DNA of 64,000 nucleotides from Cinnamomum chago (Eukaryota; Streptophyta; Magnoliopsida; Laurales; Lauraceae). The notes under the pieces are model-generated. The model had not been told where the DNA came from, did not search any database, and worked only from the letters and a program-made list of their open reading frames with translations. A program made the position numbers and the translations under genes. The stretch spans positions 33,096,501 through 33,160,500 of the forward strand of contig CP142452.1 in assembly GCA_038049695.1 (NCBI GenBank), in the 5' to 3' direction. Shown piece by piece: positions 32,048 to 44,621 of this stretch. The stretch's first letter is position 1. The number at the start of each line of letters is the position of its first letter.

Positions 32048-34981
32048 TGTCGCGACCCCGGAACGGGAATCCCCAATCCGGGATCGGGACATTAGGGTGT
32101 GATGATTATTCAAGATGATTACCTACATCCACCATATATAATTTATTTAATTTCCCACAGGTGTTCGCGGTGAGGATATAATAACCTTGCATGAATATTT
32201 CTTTTTAGTGCGGAAGCATGTAGCAAATCAAATAGTTTGACTAACTCTGGTCATGCAAGCATTAACATCAATATCAAAATTGTATCAGAAAGAGCAATGA
32301 TCTATAGCATGTTTCCCAAAAGTTGTTAAGGTTAAACAAAATATCATTTAGTTACATTCCCCAAAATTAGAGGCCAACAAAGGCCAATATTACAAAATAA
32401 TAACCCCAAAAGAATGGTTAATAAGTTCTTCCCAAAGTGTTACGCCTCTTGCAACAACCCGATGTCTACACGACATCGTCAGCGCGCCACTCAACTAGAG
32501 GATGCGGCTCACCTACCGCCTCCTCCGGCTCCTCCTCAAGGAAACCGGCAACGGGACCTGAGTACCAAAGCAAAGGATCAGACACGACGGTCTGGCAAGA
32601 GAGTGAGAAGATACGACAACATGTAATAGATGAAATATCTCGAAAAGCAAGGAAATCTGTTAAAGCAAGAATTCTCATAAAATAGATAAATCATTGGCTA
32701 GAAAACATGTAAACAAGATAAAACATATGAGGTAACCAAGGGAATCGGGAATAACAAGATGGCAATCACATAAAGCTAAGTCCTCTGTCACTAAAGTGAC
32801 AACAGTATCACGGGACGTTGATCTCAGTCACACAAGGTGAGGAGAAGCAACGTAAACATATATACAATATAAATATACGGGAACGGGACCACGGTAGCGA
32901 ACCGGGTATTGGGACGGGACCACGGTGATGACCGGGTATCGGGATCCAAACTGCAGCTGGCGGGACGGGAGAGGGATTTCCAAGTCGGTGGATCAAACCG
33001 ACAAGGTATCCAAGCTTAGTGATGCCGACACATAGGTTAAATAACACATCGATACATATGTATCACTCTCATTTCATATCGGGTAATACTCTTCGGGACA
33101 AGTTCATGTTACTAGTGTAACCATCAAGCTTTCGGGAAAACAGGTCATGTAAGGTAAATCTTGGAAATGAAGGAATAAAACGAACTATTACAATTCCGGG
33201 AAATATTGATTTCAAGATCTATTTAAGTAAATAGGGGTCCCGTATGTCAATTATAGCCATTACTTGGTACTCCTTGAGTTTGAAGACATTCTGGGCTCCT
33301 TATGCACTTTTACGACTTTTAAAACTTAAATTGAGCTTATGGTTATAACTAGATATTATGATAGGAAAACAAGACTATAAACGGTCCATCCTAAGTAGGA
33401 TGTCAACCCCGAACCATCGAGCAACCTACTCAGTCACCGAAAGGAATAGAATTCGCGATACCCAAGGAAATAGACTTTGCATTTAGGTATGAAGAGGATA
33501 TCGTGTCGTTCCATCCCGTTCAAGATTGAATAGATTGAACTTCGATGCATTCCGAACCAACCGTGAAGAGCATCGGCTCAAGACACTCTCACATATGGTC
33601 AAGTGAGTCCAAGGAGGGTAGCCAAGGTCTACAAAAAAAATAAATCTCAAAACCCACTGAAATACACAGGGTCCGATCGATCGGCCGATCGATCGGCCCA
33701 AAAAGCCTTACAGTTAAAAGTCAGACCGATCGATCGGCCTGTAGGTCCGATCGATCGGCACTGGGCGTGAAGCATGCCCGGGCACTTGATTTTTTTCTCC
33801 TTCTTGTTCCTTTCCTTCCAACACCTCAACAACCACAAATAACTATGAACAAGGTGACTTAAACACATGATTCCAAGACATTAAATGAGGCTATCAAGAT
33901 GTGTAAAGATCATTTATTTCAACCATGGAAAAATCAATGAAAGTAATCAATGAAAGCATGAAAACCATAAATGCATCACCAAACCATTTCAAACTTAAAA
34001 ACATCCAAACATTCACTTGCCTCAAGTCCAAGCTAGCCAAAAATCAAGCCTCAAATCACTTCAATAGCTCAAAGCCAAGCTACAATAAAAAAACCCCCAA
34101 AAACAACCCTAAAATGGGTTACACAGAGAATGAAAATGAAAGAACTTCCAATAATGCAAATGTAGCTTCCCTAAGGCTAGAAGATTACAAATCTAGGAGA
34201 TGAGAGGGATCACTTACTTGCAAGGTCCTCTAATGGACAAGGTAAGCTCAAGGGAAGTCTCAAAGTTGATGGATTCTTCTAAAAATAGTATCAAGAGGAA
34301 GCTTGAGAGATGAGGAAGAGATTGGTAATCTCCATTCCTTGATTGATGAGCTCTTGGTGAGGCTTGGAGATGGAGAAGCAAGAAGAAGAAGAAGAAACTT
34401 GCTAGAAAAACCCTAGACTCAATAGTTGTGCTGGAACATGAAAATGGGGAAGGAAGGGAAGGGTTCCTCTTTGTTAACACTTGGGTGGTTGGGTCCCACA
34501 ACTTAAAGAACTACGTTGGCTGAAATCATCTCTCTCGGGTCCTCGGATGAATTCGACGAAGAAGGAAGAAATGTTCGTCGAAATATCTAGTTTCCAAAAA
34601 GTGTATGTTTCGCGAGTTTCGAGAATATTAAGTTTTGGGTACAGATTTAGTGTGAAATGACTGTTTTACCCTCAAGTCTATGAAATCGGGTTTCGGGGCC
34701 TCGAATGGACACGGGATCAACATGAAAGTTGTAAGAATCCACAAGATGAATGCAACGGGCCAAAAACACAATTCAAAACATGTCGGGAAAATTTCACAAG
34801 AAAATGCAAAGCCGAAAAGGGAACCCCCAAAGGGCCCCACTAGCCAACAAAACACTCAAAGTAGCCCAAAGCTAAAATCAAGGTTATTCCAAACCCAACT
34901 TAACCAAAACACTAATCAAGCTTAGCACTAACATGCAACTTAATTAGCACTAATCGGGTTCACTCGGGTCGGGGTCTTACA
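32048..34981 (+). mobile_element. Solo LTR, probably gypsy (copy 2)
   Basis: Duplicate of 15859-18791 with CATGG at 32043-32047 and 34982-34986. Scattered substitutions against copy 1 are visible here (for example GACCGGGAA/GAACGGGAA after the start, GTCCGCGG/GTTCGCGG). Confidence 0.7.
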
Positions 34982-35172
34982 CATGGGATATCGAATCCTG
35001 GGATATCCTACAAGCTTAGGATATCGCAGGATAAAGGGTCAAACTGTCCCATTTTGGGCTCCTTTTATGTACGATCTTCTATTAGGTAATTTGTAGTTTT
35101 CCATCTTGTCTTGGGTAAATGTAGGGTTTTAGGTCGTCCGTACGGTAATTTTCCCATGAGAAAAAGAAAAAA

Positions 35173-37432
35173 GGGGAAATGACCATACGGAGGTTCCAAA
35201 ACTCAACATTTACACGAGACTAGACGAAAGACTACAAATTTCCTAAGAGAAGATCGAATATAAAGGATGGACAATTTTACACTTTACTCTCCGATATCCT
35301 ACGCCCGTAGGATATCGCACCGTTCAATATCCTACATATATGATATCTCTGTAAAGTTTTCACCATTCTCCTTTCAACCTAGGTGAAGCAGGGACGGAGA
35401 TAACTCGGTAAAAACCCTTTTTTACTGTGATCATCTTCTTCTATCCTCCAATGGTTTTTCCTCTGTGTTTTTCTCATCTTCTTGATATTGATATTGCAGG
35501 AACACATGTACAAATTCCACTCATTCCACCCATTCCATCCAATCACACCTATAAATAAACCACATGTTTTCATTTTCAAGCCTCCACCTGTTTTCCATCC
35601 ACATGGTTGTGTCCAATCACTACTCATTTCACATGCCAATTGTTACACATGTACAAATTCCAATTCCACCTACACACATGCACTTTGTGTTTTGTGCTGT
35701 TTTGTTTTTTTTTTTTTTAATATACACTACTTCACAACTTCCAAGCAAACCCACAAATCTACAACATCAATTTAAGCAAGCAAATCCATTAGCTCAAACG
35801 TAAATTTGAGATTTAGATCCAAGTCACCTGGCTGAGGACAGGTATGAAGGTAAGAAGAGACAACACCATCTGAAGACGTGGACAACACAAAACCTCTTCC
35901 GAGCTTTACATTCTCCCCTACCATGGCAGCCACTTCTGTAATTGCACTTTGTACTATAGTTTCCCCACTTAGTTTGGGGTGATCTAAACTAACCTTCATG
36001 CCCTGCCAGGTAGCCGAAGCATTTTGTCATGAGCCTCTTTTTATAAGTAATGTGAATCAAACCTGCATCCTTAGAGATGGAGAGCACAAACAGTAAAGTC
36101 ATCCCAAGTGTATCATATTAATGATAATTGTAAATACCAATCTTAGAAGATATTAGTGTAGCAGTAATTAGATGCAGACAGTAGATTAGATTGGTTTAGT
36201 TGTAATCTTTACTGGACATGAACAGCCTTGACTGTAGCCCAATTGGATTCTCTTGAATCCCTATCAATACATCTGTGTTCCACACATTGTGGAAGACAAT
36301 GAGGTCTCGCTATAGCGAGCCTAGACCCTCACTATAGCAAGCCTCCTATTCCGCTGGGCTCGCTATAGCGAGGGTCTCGCTGTAGCGAGCTTCTGGCGAG
36401 ATTTTCCTCCCTCGAGGCTATTTTCGTAAATGGATTAATGCACTTTGATTTTCTCGTAAATGGATTAATGAGCTTTGATTTTTCCTACCCACTCCTGCTC
36501 CCTTTCTCCTCTTTGACTTTTTTTACTCACACCTACTCTCTCTTTCATTTCCTTCTCTCATTTTCTCAGACTTTGGTATGATCCTCTTCTATTCTTCTTC
36601 TTATTATCTTTTTTTTTTATCTTAACCGTGCATTTTCGGTTTTCTTGGGTTTTCTTGGATTCATCCAAAACTTTATGGAATTGGCATTTTTCTTTACAAT
36701 GTACATGAGGAAGGAGTTCTCTTGAGATCCACTCATATCTGAACACATTTTGAAGCTTGCTAAAAGCGGAAAAAAAAAGAAAAAAAAAGGAAAAAAAAAA
36801 GGTTCATTAACAACATTATTCAGGGCATATTAAGGAAAAAGGAACTTTTGAAATTGAATGAAGGTTAGGTGGAAGTGCATGTGATTCCATTTTGGGTGTT
36901 CTTCATTTTAACGGTAAGCCAAAACGGAGGTCTTCAGTTCGGGGAAATGGAGGTCTTCAGTTCGTGTTATTCGGTGGGGTGGGAGTAGGTCAGAAATTAT
37001 ATGGGATGTTTTTTTAAGGCATTTGGAAATTATATGGTCACACGTACCTGCCGTGATGAATAAAATGTATAAAGTACTAATGAAAGAAGATGGAATGGTC
37101 ACACGTACAAGCCAAAACGGAGATGAAAACGGAGCTCTGTAGTTTTTGGAAACGGAGGTCTCTGCAGTTTTTGGAAACGGAGGTCTGTAGGTGGTGTAAA
37201 AAATGAGTTATATATGGGAGTAGGTAATGGTGCGATATCCTACAAGCATAGGATATCGAACGATGCGATATTCCACTGGCCTGGGATATCGAACCGTGGG
37301 ATCTCCTACGTCGCAGGAAAAAGGGTAAAACTGTCCGAATTTCCTGTACGATCTGCTGGTGGGTAATTTGTACTTTTCCATCTTGTCTTGGGTAAATATT
37401 GGATTTTAGGTCGTCCATATGGTCATTTTCCC
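35173..37432 (+). mobile_element. MULE B, Pack-MULE candidate (copy 2)
   Basis: Duplicate of 18983-21243. The unrelated middle includes the minus-strand 75-codon frame at 35772-35999. A-rich tracts near 36765-36800 differ by indels and substitutions from copy 1. Confidence 0.75.
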
Positions 37433-37807
37433 AAGAAAGAAACGAGATCATTTCACTTGCTTTGCTTGATGAAGCACGCAACCGGAGGAGAAAAAAAATA
37501 TGTTGACTCCTTTTTTCTTCCTAAGCGTGTGCTGGCGACGAATATGCATTCCTTTTTCCCCTCCTCATCCTCCCAACTTCGGTTTGCAGGGAAAAAAAAT
37601 CGAAGGCGGCTGGTCTGATGGGAGCCTTGGATCTACGTCGATCTAATGCGTGATTTCACAATCCAAACAAATGCACGGTACGAAGATATCAATTGATGGA
37701 TTTGGATGCGGAGACTCTGACACGGCCGGAGATCTATGTGCGTTCCGGCGATTGGAAAGATCCATAGATCTCTTAGCTCTCTTGTCTTTCCTGTGAGATG
37801 GAATAAT

Positions 37808-38884
37808 CCCCAGCGGTGGACCCATGATTTTTGTTTGGGTAGGGCTAAAATTTTACTAGAATTTACATTTGATAAAATAAATAAATTTTTTCTTGACGTT
37901 TGCCTAACTTTTTTTACATGACCAAACAACACTTATACGTTTTTCTTTAGAAAATGTCCAACTCATAAAACTCAAATAGATGCATCAAGATAGTGAAGAT
38001 TGGCCAATGAAGAGGTTGTTAATTAGAAGTACCAAGAAGTATTAGATGGATAAAAAATAATTCTAACCTAATCTCAGATACTCAAACTTCCATTATCATG
38101 TTTCACTAAATTTATATGTCAAAATCAATGCCCAATGGGGGTCACTGCAAATTCAAGGTGAGTGGGTGTATGAGAAAAACTGAATATAAGAACATTTTGA
38201 GGAAACCCATCATTTCCCTTTTCACTTTCTCAAATCCTCCAATCTTTGGATAATGGGAGTGGAATTTTTATTTTTATTTTTTTTTATTTTTTATTTTTTA
38301 TCATAGTGGGGTAAGAAGACATGAAAAAATAAATGAATTTGGTTATCTTTGGGTTTTTGTAGATACGCTAAGATTTGGTGGTTTAAGGCTTTGGGTATGG
38401 ATTAGGACTTGGGGGTTCAGTTTTTAGAATTAGGATTTGAAGATTAAGCGTTTTGATTTAGGTATAAAGTGATTATGACAGATTATACTAGATATGTTTG
38501 GTAGATAAAGATGTAATGGCTTACAAAGTACATAGGGACCAGCGACGAGGAGCTCGATCGACAATTGACGCGAAGAGATTTCAAAATAAGAGGTGGAAAA
38601 GGAGGGAGAGCGATGTATTGCCGCAACACGTCTTTTTTTCCTTTTTTCTCTCCTTTTTTTTTTTTTTACCAATGAAGCTTACATATTTGGGGCTATCTTT
38701 AGACATATGCGATAAGTTTAGACATGTAGGGCATGCTCCAAGGTCCCATTCAACTCTATGGTAATTTCAATTTTGACGTAGGGTGACTGCCCTAATCGTG
38801 CCCCAAATTGCTCTCCCCTGCACCAAGACACCATTGAAATCTATATTTTGACCTGGGGCAGTCAATACAATGTAACTCCGCCCC
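37808..38884. mobile_element. Inserted ~1.08-kb DNA element in 5' LTR (copy 2)
   Basis: Duplicate of 21619-22695 with GAATAAT at 37801-37807 and 38885-38891. Confidence 0.65.
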
Positions 38885-39218
38885 GAATAATACCAACCCT
38901 AGGGCTTCCTTATCTTATATAGATAAGTCTCAAAGAGTCACACTTACTAGAAACTTCTTCGCCAAAAAACCCACATCCACTAATCTTACTGGGAGTCTTA
39001 TTAGTGAGACCAAGAAGAAACCCACATCCACTAATCGTACTGGGAGTCTTATTAGTGGGACTAGAAGAAACCCACATCCAATAATCCTATTGGGAGTCTT
39101 ATTAGTGGAACCATATCAAGTCTTACATCAAGTGGGATTGTATTATTTGTTGGCATCAGCCCTGCTTGATCTGACGTGGGACCCGTGGCATGCAGGCCAC
39201 ACGATTTCCTACAAAGAG

Positions 39219-39393
39219 AAAACAAGATGGGCAATTGTGTCTTCCTCTTGGGGACATACACTACATCTGAATGCTAGGGAAAAACCCAGACGCTTCAAAA
39301 GATATTCATTTGGGGTTTTGTTGTGCAGCAGGTGTCATCCGAAACAATTGATTTTCGGAAGGGAGATGTTATTCCAGATTAGCTTGATTCATC
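39219..39393 (-). pseudogene. LINE ORF2 zf-RVT region (copy 2)
   Basis: Duplicate of 23030-23204, followed by the 17-bp target duplication 39394-39410 and then the presumed original flank. Confidence 0.8.
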
Positions 39394-39410
39394 GACAACC
39401 AGCCCAATTT

Positions 39411-39687
39411 GCTTTAGAGAACCCATACATATTAAAAGAAGATTGCGAGGATATTCTTTGCCCATAATTAATACTTCCTTTTTAATATCTAAGTACCCTC
39501 GTAACACCTTGCCAATTTTAGTGTGTCGGCTGCTGCATGAACCGACAGACTAAATTTACTGTATAAGAGAGATCGGCCTCCCATAATACTCGTATATTCT
39601 GATGCATCAGCCAATGTATCTGTCTCAAAGGTTCTGTTTTTTAGTACACTACACCCTCATTCAAACAACATCTCAACTTTCAATATC
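39411..39687. other. Unassigned sequence between duplication and gypsy array
   Basis: 277 bp without an ORF. After removal of later insertions it would join 8891-8994 on its left and 57266 onward on its right, where a copia gag fragment begins. It may be leader or LTR of that older copia element; CTGTATAAGAGAG (39560-39572) looks like a TATA region. No homology is certain. Confidence 0.35.
39683..39687. repeat. Target-site duplication ATATC, left (gypsy array)
   Basis: ATATC directly before the first LTR. The only match in register is at 57261-57265, directly after the last LTR. Confidence 0.75.
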
Positions 39688-40696
39688 TGTGTGGGGATAA
39701 TTTCACAATACCCACGTGGAGATAATTTCACAATACCCACCGTGCTCATCTTCGGTAAGAGTACTAGTTCGACACCTCGGCTCAACCCATCTCGCCCTAA
39801 CGATACTAGGCGAAATTAGAGTTCCGGAGTCAGAATTGCGACGGAACCCCATTCTGGAAAGGAAACGGCGAGATCATCAAAATCCATTCCTTTGCAATGG
39901 ACTTTTTGTTTTTAGGCCGAATTCCATCATTTAGGCCTCGAAAAAGGCACCTCTGCTAGACAGCTCACCTCGGCCAGACAACTCACTTTGGCCAGATAGC
40001 TCATCTCAGCCATCTCGGGCGTCTCGGCCAGAGACAGCTCACTTCGGCTAGATAGCTCATCTCGGCCATCTCGGCCAAAGACAGCTCACTTCGGTCAAAT
40101 AGCTCACCTCGACCAGACAGCTCACTTCGGCCAGACAGCTCATCTTGGCCCAGCACTTCACCTCGGCCAAGTTCTCCATCTAGGCAGCAGTGTCAAATGA
40201 CAAGATAGCCACGCTGCAGTACGAACTGACAGATAGGATGGGCGCCGAACGGTCACATCCACCAGGGATCGAGGTATGGGCAGATGGGACATCCCATTTT
40301 TCACCTACCTCCACTAAGGAAGCTTCTGATTGAACTTCTCCCCCTACATATATAGGCAAGAGGTAAACTCAAAGGAGGTATGTGTTGAGGCTCATACAGA
40401 ATACATGGAGGTTCAGACACAGGGACCTCCCTTACTCTGAGGTCTCTCTTCTTCTCCACCTCACTTCACCCTTTGCTCAGTGCCAGCACTAACTCAGGCG
40501 TCGGACCAGCGCAAGGCCCCTGACCGTTGCTTCTCCTCTCCTTTCAGGTTTCAGGCGTCTAATCCTTCTCCTAAAAGCTTCCAACAGCTCCACAAACCTC
40601 ATTTGAGTCCCTGAAGCGGAAAACCTCATATCGTCATTTGGATAAGTTTTCAAAGGCACCACCTAAGCTTGTGAGTTGATATTTGTTGCACTTACA
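39688..40696 (+). repeat. Array LTR 1
   Basis: 1,009 bp from TGTGTGGGG to GCACTTACA. The leading GTGGGGATAATTTCACAATA block is doubled. A CTCGGCCAGACAGCTCAC-type minisatellite occupies about 39960-40190. TATA box ACATATATAG at 40345-40354. Confidence 0.85.
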
Positions 40697-41879
40697 ATTG
40701 GCGCCGTCTGTGGGAAACGATACAAAAAAGCGATGCCTCCGAGACTTAAGAAGGGCGGAGAGTCATCAAAGGCCTTACCATGGCCACCACTTGTGTTACC
40801 AGAGCAACCGTCGGTCCCTCGCCAGAGGAGATCCCGGGCAAGATCTGGTCCAGCAGGCGTCGAGGGGCCTGTGTCTCAGTTAGGTTCGCCTTCAAGGGGG
40901 GTGACAGCACCTCCCAGGCAAAATAACCTTCAACTGAAGCAGCCTCGGCCAGACGATCTTCAACTGGAGCCTCCCGGGCGAAATAAAACTCCAGTGCTAT
41001 CCAAAGTTGCCTCCGGAAGGCGCAGATGAGAAACCAAGTTAGAGAGTTCGGACAGCTCCAGTTCAGTTTCAACACCAGCTCGGACAGCTCCAGCTCGGTT
41101 ACAGCACCAGCACGGACAGCTCCAGCTCGGTCAGCTCCAACTCGGACAACTCCCGCTCGGATAGCACCAGCTCGGACAGCTCCAGCTCGGTCTGCACCGG
41201 CTCGGCGCCACGATCCTCTACTGTCAGCCTCGGTGGCACGATCCTCTACCGTCATCCTCGACAACAAGATCCTCTACCATCATCCTCGGTGGCACGATCC
41301 TCTACCATCAGCCTCGCTACAACTATCAGCAGTTCGACGACTGCGCCCCACTGATGAGATCGCCTTCGGGTCGGTTTCTACACCACCCAGGCGTGAAGCC
41401 TTACGACCATTGATGAGATCGCCTTCGGGTCAGTTTCTACACCACCCAGGCGTGAAGCCTTACGGCCATTGATGAGATCGCCTTCGGGTCGGTTTCTACC
41501 CCACCCAGGCGTGAAGCCTTACGGCCACTGATGAGATCGCCTTAGGGGCGGTATCTCTACCACCATCCAGGCGTGACAGCTCCAGCTCGGTTTCAACACC
41601 AGCTCGAACAGCTCCAGCTCGGTCAGCACCGGCTCGGCGGCACGATCCTTTGCCGTCATCCTCGGCGGCACAGTCCTCTACCATCAGCCTCGCTAGCAGC
41701 ACCAGCTCGCTCAACAGTTTTAGCTCGGTGGCATCTCCAGCAATTTCAGTCAGAACGATTACACGTCGCCAACCGACACCATGGTCTAATCCGCGCTCCA
41801 AAGTGTTCAGAAAGCCCTCTCATCTTAGCTTCCGACTTCAAAGAGTTAGGACTCAAGAAGTCAGAAGCTGGGGGGCTAT
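40697..41879 (+). other. Array interior 1 with primer site, short ORF and minisatellites
   Basis: Primer site TTGGCGCCGTCTGTGGG at 40698-40714. ORF 40733-41029, then Ser-type CAGCTCCAGCTCGG repeats, then 59-bp repeats (about 41350-41570), then a polypurine tract ending at 41879. No pol. Confidence 0.8.
40733..41029 (+). CDS. Short Pro/Arg/Gln-rich element protein (interior 1)
   Basis: 98 codons beginning MPPRLKKGGESSKALPWPPLVLPEQ 19 bases after the primer site, the usual place for gag. It contains RQRRSRARSGPAGVEGPVSQLGSPSRGVTAPP and ends GRRR with a TGA. Other interiors read through this point into a Ser-rich tail (RRRRDTKLESSDSSSSVNTSSDSSSS). I know no function. It has no zinc knuckle or capsid domain that I can see. 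Conservation of the start among interiors 1, 3, 5 and 7 suggests that it was once translated. It may be the stub of a gag N-terminus. Confidence 0.45.
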   Translation: MPPRLKKGGESSKALPWPPLVLPEQPSVPRQRRSRARSGPAGVEGPVSQLGSPSRGVTAPPRQNNLQLKQPRPDDLQLEPPGRNKTPVLSKVASGRRR

Positions 41880-42404
41880 TGTGTGGGGATAATTTCACAA
41901 TACCCATCATGCACATCTCCGGTCAGAGTACCAGTTCGACACGTCGGCTCAACCCATCTCGCTTAAACGATACTAGGCAAAATTAGGGTTCCGGAGTCAG
42001 AATTATGAACGGAACCCCATTCTGGAAAGGAAACGGCGAGATCTTCAAAATCCATTGCGTAGCCCTCTCATCTTTTTATTTTTAGGCCGAATTCCATCAT
42101 TTAGGCCTAAAAAAGGCACCTCGGCCAGACAGCTCACCTCGGCCCGACAACTCACTTCCGCCAGACAGCTCACTTCGGCCAGATAGCTCATCTCGGCCAT
42201 CTCGGGCATCTCGGCCAGTGACAACTCACTTCGGCCAGACAGCTCACTTCTGCGAGATAGCTCATCTCGGCCATCTCGGCCAGAGACAGCTCACTTCGGT
42301 CACATAGCTCACCTCGGCCAGACAGCTCAGTTCGGCTAGATAGCTCATCTCGGCCCAGTATGTGTTGAGGCTCATACAGAATACATGGAGGTTCAGACAC
42401 AGGG
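41880..42404 (+). repeat. Array LTR 2, truncated by copia insertion
   Basis: Starts TGTGTGGGG with a single, not doubled, leading block and runs to CAGACACAGGG, where a copia LTR begins at 42405. The remaining LTR 2 and nearly all of interior 2 are missing. Confidence 0.8.
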
Positions 42405-44165
42405 TGTTGGAATATAGGTGGGCCTTCCAGACAAGTTTCAAGAACTTTTGACCCACTTAATGAAGGGATCAATTGTCTAGCATGCAACAAACCCTATCCA
42501 GGATGCAATTCCTCAAAACTCATAGTCATGTACAACAACATATACTATCTAAAAGATAGAAATTAGTACATAAACATGCAACCATGAAATCTACAGCATA
42601 CAAGGATGTAGATATACCTTTGGAGCTTTGTTGTGCTCTAATAAAGAATTTGAGTTCTTTACTTTGATGATGAACTCCTTCACTATCCAATTCAGAATCT
42701 CCAACTCCTTTTGATCTTCCACGCTATGACCCGTATTAGATCTCTTTTCTCAAGAAGATGGTGGAATCTTCAAGAGAAAACCTAACTAGTAACTATAAGG
42801 AACTAAAGGTGAAAGAGAGGAGAACTTAGAGAGGAAGAGGACTTGTGCAACACTTGCACAAAGGGGTTGTTCTTGCTCTATGTAAAGTGCACGACCAAGA
42901 GGGGATGATTCCTCTATTTATAGCCCTCCATAACTCATCTTTTCCTATTTGAAATAGAAGTTTAACTCCCATTACAAAATAGTAAACTTCTCCCTTGCTA
43001 GTTGCCATAGAAGTCTCACTTCCACAACAATTAGTAGCTTTCTCCTTTCTAATTAAAATAGAAGTCCTACTTCCATTAATAATTAGTAGTTTACCATTAC
43101 CACTATTAGAAGTCTCACTTCAAATAGAAATAGTAATCTTCCTTTTAGAGTTCAAGTAGAATTAGTATCTTTCTAATAACTTGGGTTAGCGTGGGGACCA
43201 CTAGGGATTCCTTAGAAAGCTGGCTCCAACTGGGACACGCGACCCCACATCTCATGTGCAATCCGGGCCCACAGTTAATTGCAAATAACTCCACTATAAA
43301 AATGCAATTGCACTCCAGTCTTAGGAATAAATTACAATGAAGACCCTAAACTTCCTCAGTACTACAAATAGGCCCCTCCATCTATATCCATGGATCAAAA
43401 GGACCTGTCCACCAAATTAGGTCCATATCTTATTAGCCTTGAGCCTCAATTAATTATAGTGATCATTTGGTACCGATCCAATTAACTTTTAACTAGAATG
43501 GGTGCGCACTTACCAATGATAAATCCATTAATTGGCACAAGGGGATATTAAAGATAGATTCCATCTTGACCATTGAATGTTCTCATAGTTCTACTACCAC
43601 GTACCCAAATCACCGAGGTGTTGACCTACAATTGACCTCACTCATTGGTGACTCAAAGCAAATGAATAGATAGAAACTTGAGTTCATTAATGTCTCAGGA
43701 TTATGAGCCATTGCTAGGGAATTATGAGAGCAGACCTTAAAATAAAGACAGTGTATATAAGGTGCTTCTAATGGTCCTTCAATACATCCAATGTACCAGC
43801 ACCATGATTCGGAATCTTACATTCCGATGATAGAGACAAATCACACTATCTCATAGTGATCAAGGCGCTGCAACCTTGTCAGATGAGATGTCCAATCTCA
43901 TCACTGGTTGTGAAGATATTTGAGTATAAGATTTGCAATACATGTCTCCTGTATGTGGATCTCATCCATACACATGCATTACATCTAGTATACTCATGGA
44001 CTCCGGTTCATCTCATGAGCCATTATGTCTTTTGTATTGGTTATGTGCAACTATATAAAACACCATTCATCTCATGAAAGGAAAAACATGAATTGTATTG
44101 ATAAATAAAGAAATTAATCAATTTATTACATCATATACTTGGTATTGAGACCATCAAAATTAACA
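42405..44165 (-). repeat. 3' LTR of the truncated copia element
   Basis: 1,761 bp, TGTTAATTTTG (44165) to TTCCAACA (42405) on the minus strand. TATA box GGCTATAAATAGAGG near 42911-42925. It is unrelated to the 336-bp LTR of the nested copia element. Confidence 0.8.
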
Positions 44166-44180
44166 ATCTCCCACTTGGGC

Positions 44181-44541
44181 TCAATGCCAATCAGGATTGC
44201 ATCTCATGCCCATCTCGTCTACATGCTGCTCAAAAACCTTAGTGGTCAAAGGCTTAGTAAATGGATTTGCCAGATTGTCCGCAGAGGCTATCTTGGTGAT
44301 TGCAATATCACCTCTCTGCACAATCTCTTTGACCAAGTGATACCTCCTCTGTACGTGCTTTTGGCTTTTATGGCTCCTGGGTTCCTTGCACTGAGCGACT
44401 GCCCTGCGGCTGTCGCGCCAAAGGTACCACTCCAAGTTCCAAAAGGAATCTTTTGAGTCATACTGCTTTCTTAGCTACTTCACAAGTCGCTACATAATCC
44501 GCTTCAGAAAGGGAATCAGCAGTACATTCCTGTTAGGACTT
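44181..44541 (-). pseudogene. Copia RNase H C-terminus, degenerate
   Basis: One frame reads ECTADSLSEADYVATCEVAKKAV, a stop, then LKRFLLELGVVP. After a frameshift a second frame reads CKEPRSH, HVQRRYHLVKEIVQRGDI and KIASADNLANPFTKPL with VFEQHVDEMGMR, ending at 44181. These are standard C-terminal copia RNase H motifs. The upstream part is deleted. Confidence 0.85.
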
Positions 44542-44621
44542 CAAAGTATTCAGAAAGCCCTCTATTTTAGCTTCCGACTTCAAAGAGTTAGGACTCAAGA
44601 AGTCAGAAGCTGGGGGGCTAT
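44542..44621 (+). other. Array interior 2, terminal remnant
   Basis: Only the last ~80 bp remain (CAAAGTATTCAGAAAGCCCTC to the polypurine tract). Confidence 0.75.

Larger units (their letters stand above)
30150..35155 (+). mobile_element. MULE A carrying a solo LTR (copy 2)
   Basis: Duplicate of 13961-18965 with target duplications ATGAGAAAA at 30141-30149 and 35156-35164. The same subterminal palindromes are present. Confidence 0.85.
25720..39213 (-). mobile_element. Ty1/copia element with nested insertions (copy 2)
   Basis: Duplicate of 9532-23024 with 3' LTR 25720-26055, 5' LTR 37694-39213 and the same AAGAG duplications (25715-25719, 39214-39218). All nested insertions are present at equivalent positions. 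Confidence 0.9.
23230..39410 (+). repeat. Tandem duplication, copy 2 (16.18 kb)
   Basis: Direct repeat of 7042-23221. After 39410 the sequence continues as GCTTTAGAGAACC, which is presumably the original right flank. Copy 1 is instead followed by filler and the start of copy 2. Sharing of every nested element and target duplication shows that the whole nest existed before the duplication. Confidence 0.93.
42405..44541 (-). mobile_element. Truncated copia element inside the array
   Basis: Minus-strand copia 3' end: RNase H remnant (44181-44541), purine tract AAGTGGGAGA, and a 3' LTR (42405-44165). The left end is a clean insertion into LTR 2. The right end breaks off in RNase H and joins the last ~80 bp of a gypsy interior (CAAAGTATTCAG from 44542). 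Most of the copia element and about 1.7 kb of gypsy sequence were therefore lost in one deletion. Confidence 0.8.

Noticed and set aside
40746..41267. Minus-strand Ala/Gly/Arg-rich frame (and similar ones in each array interior)
   Set aside because: It is the antisense reading of the CAGCTCCAGCTCGG minisatellite. The 32-bp period makes long frames in several phases on both strands.
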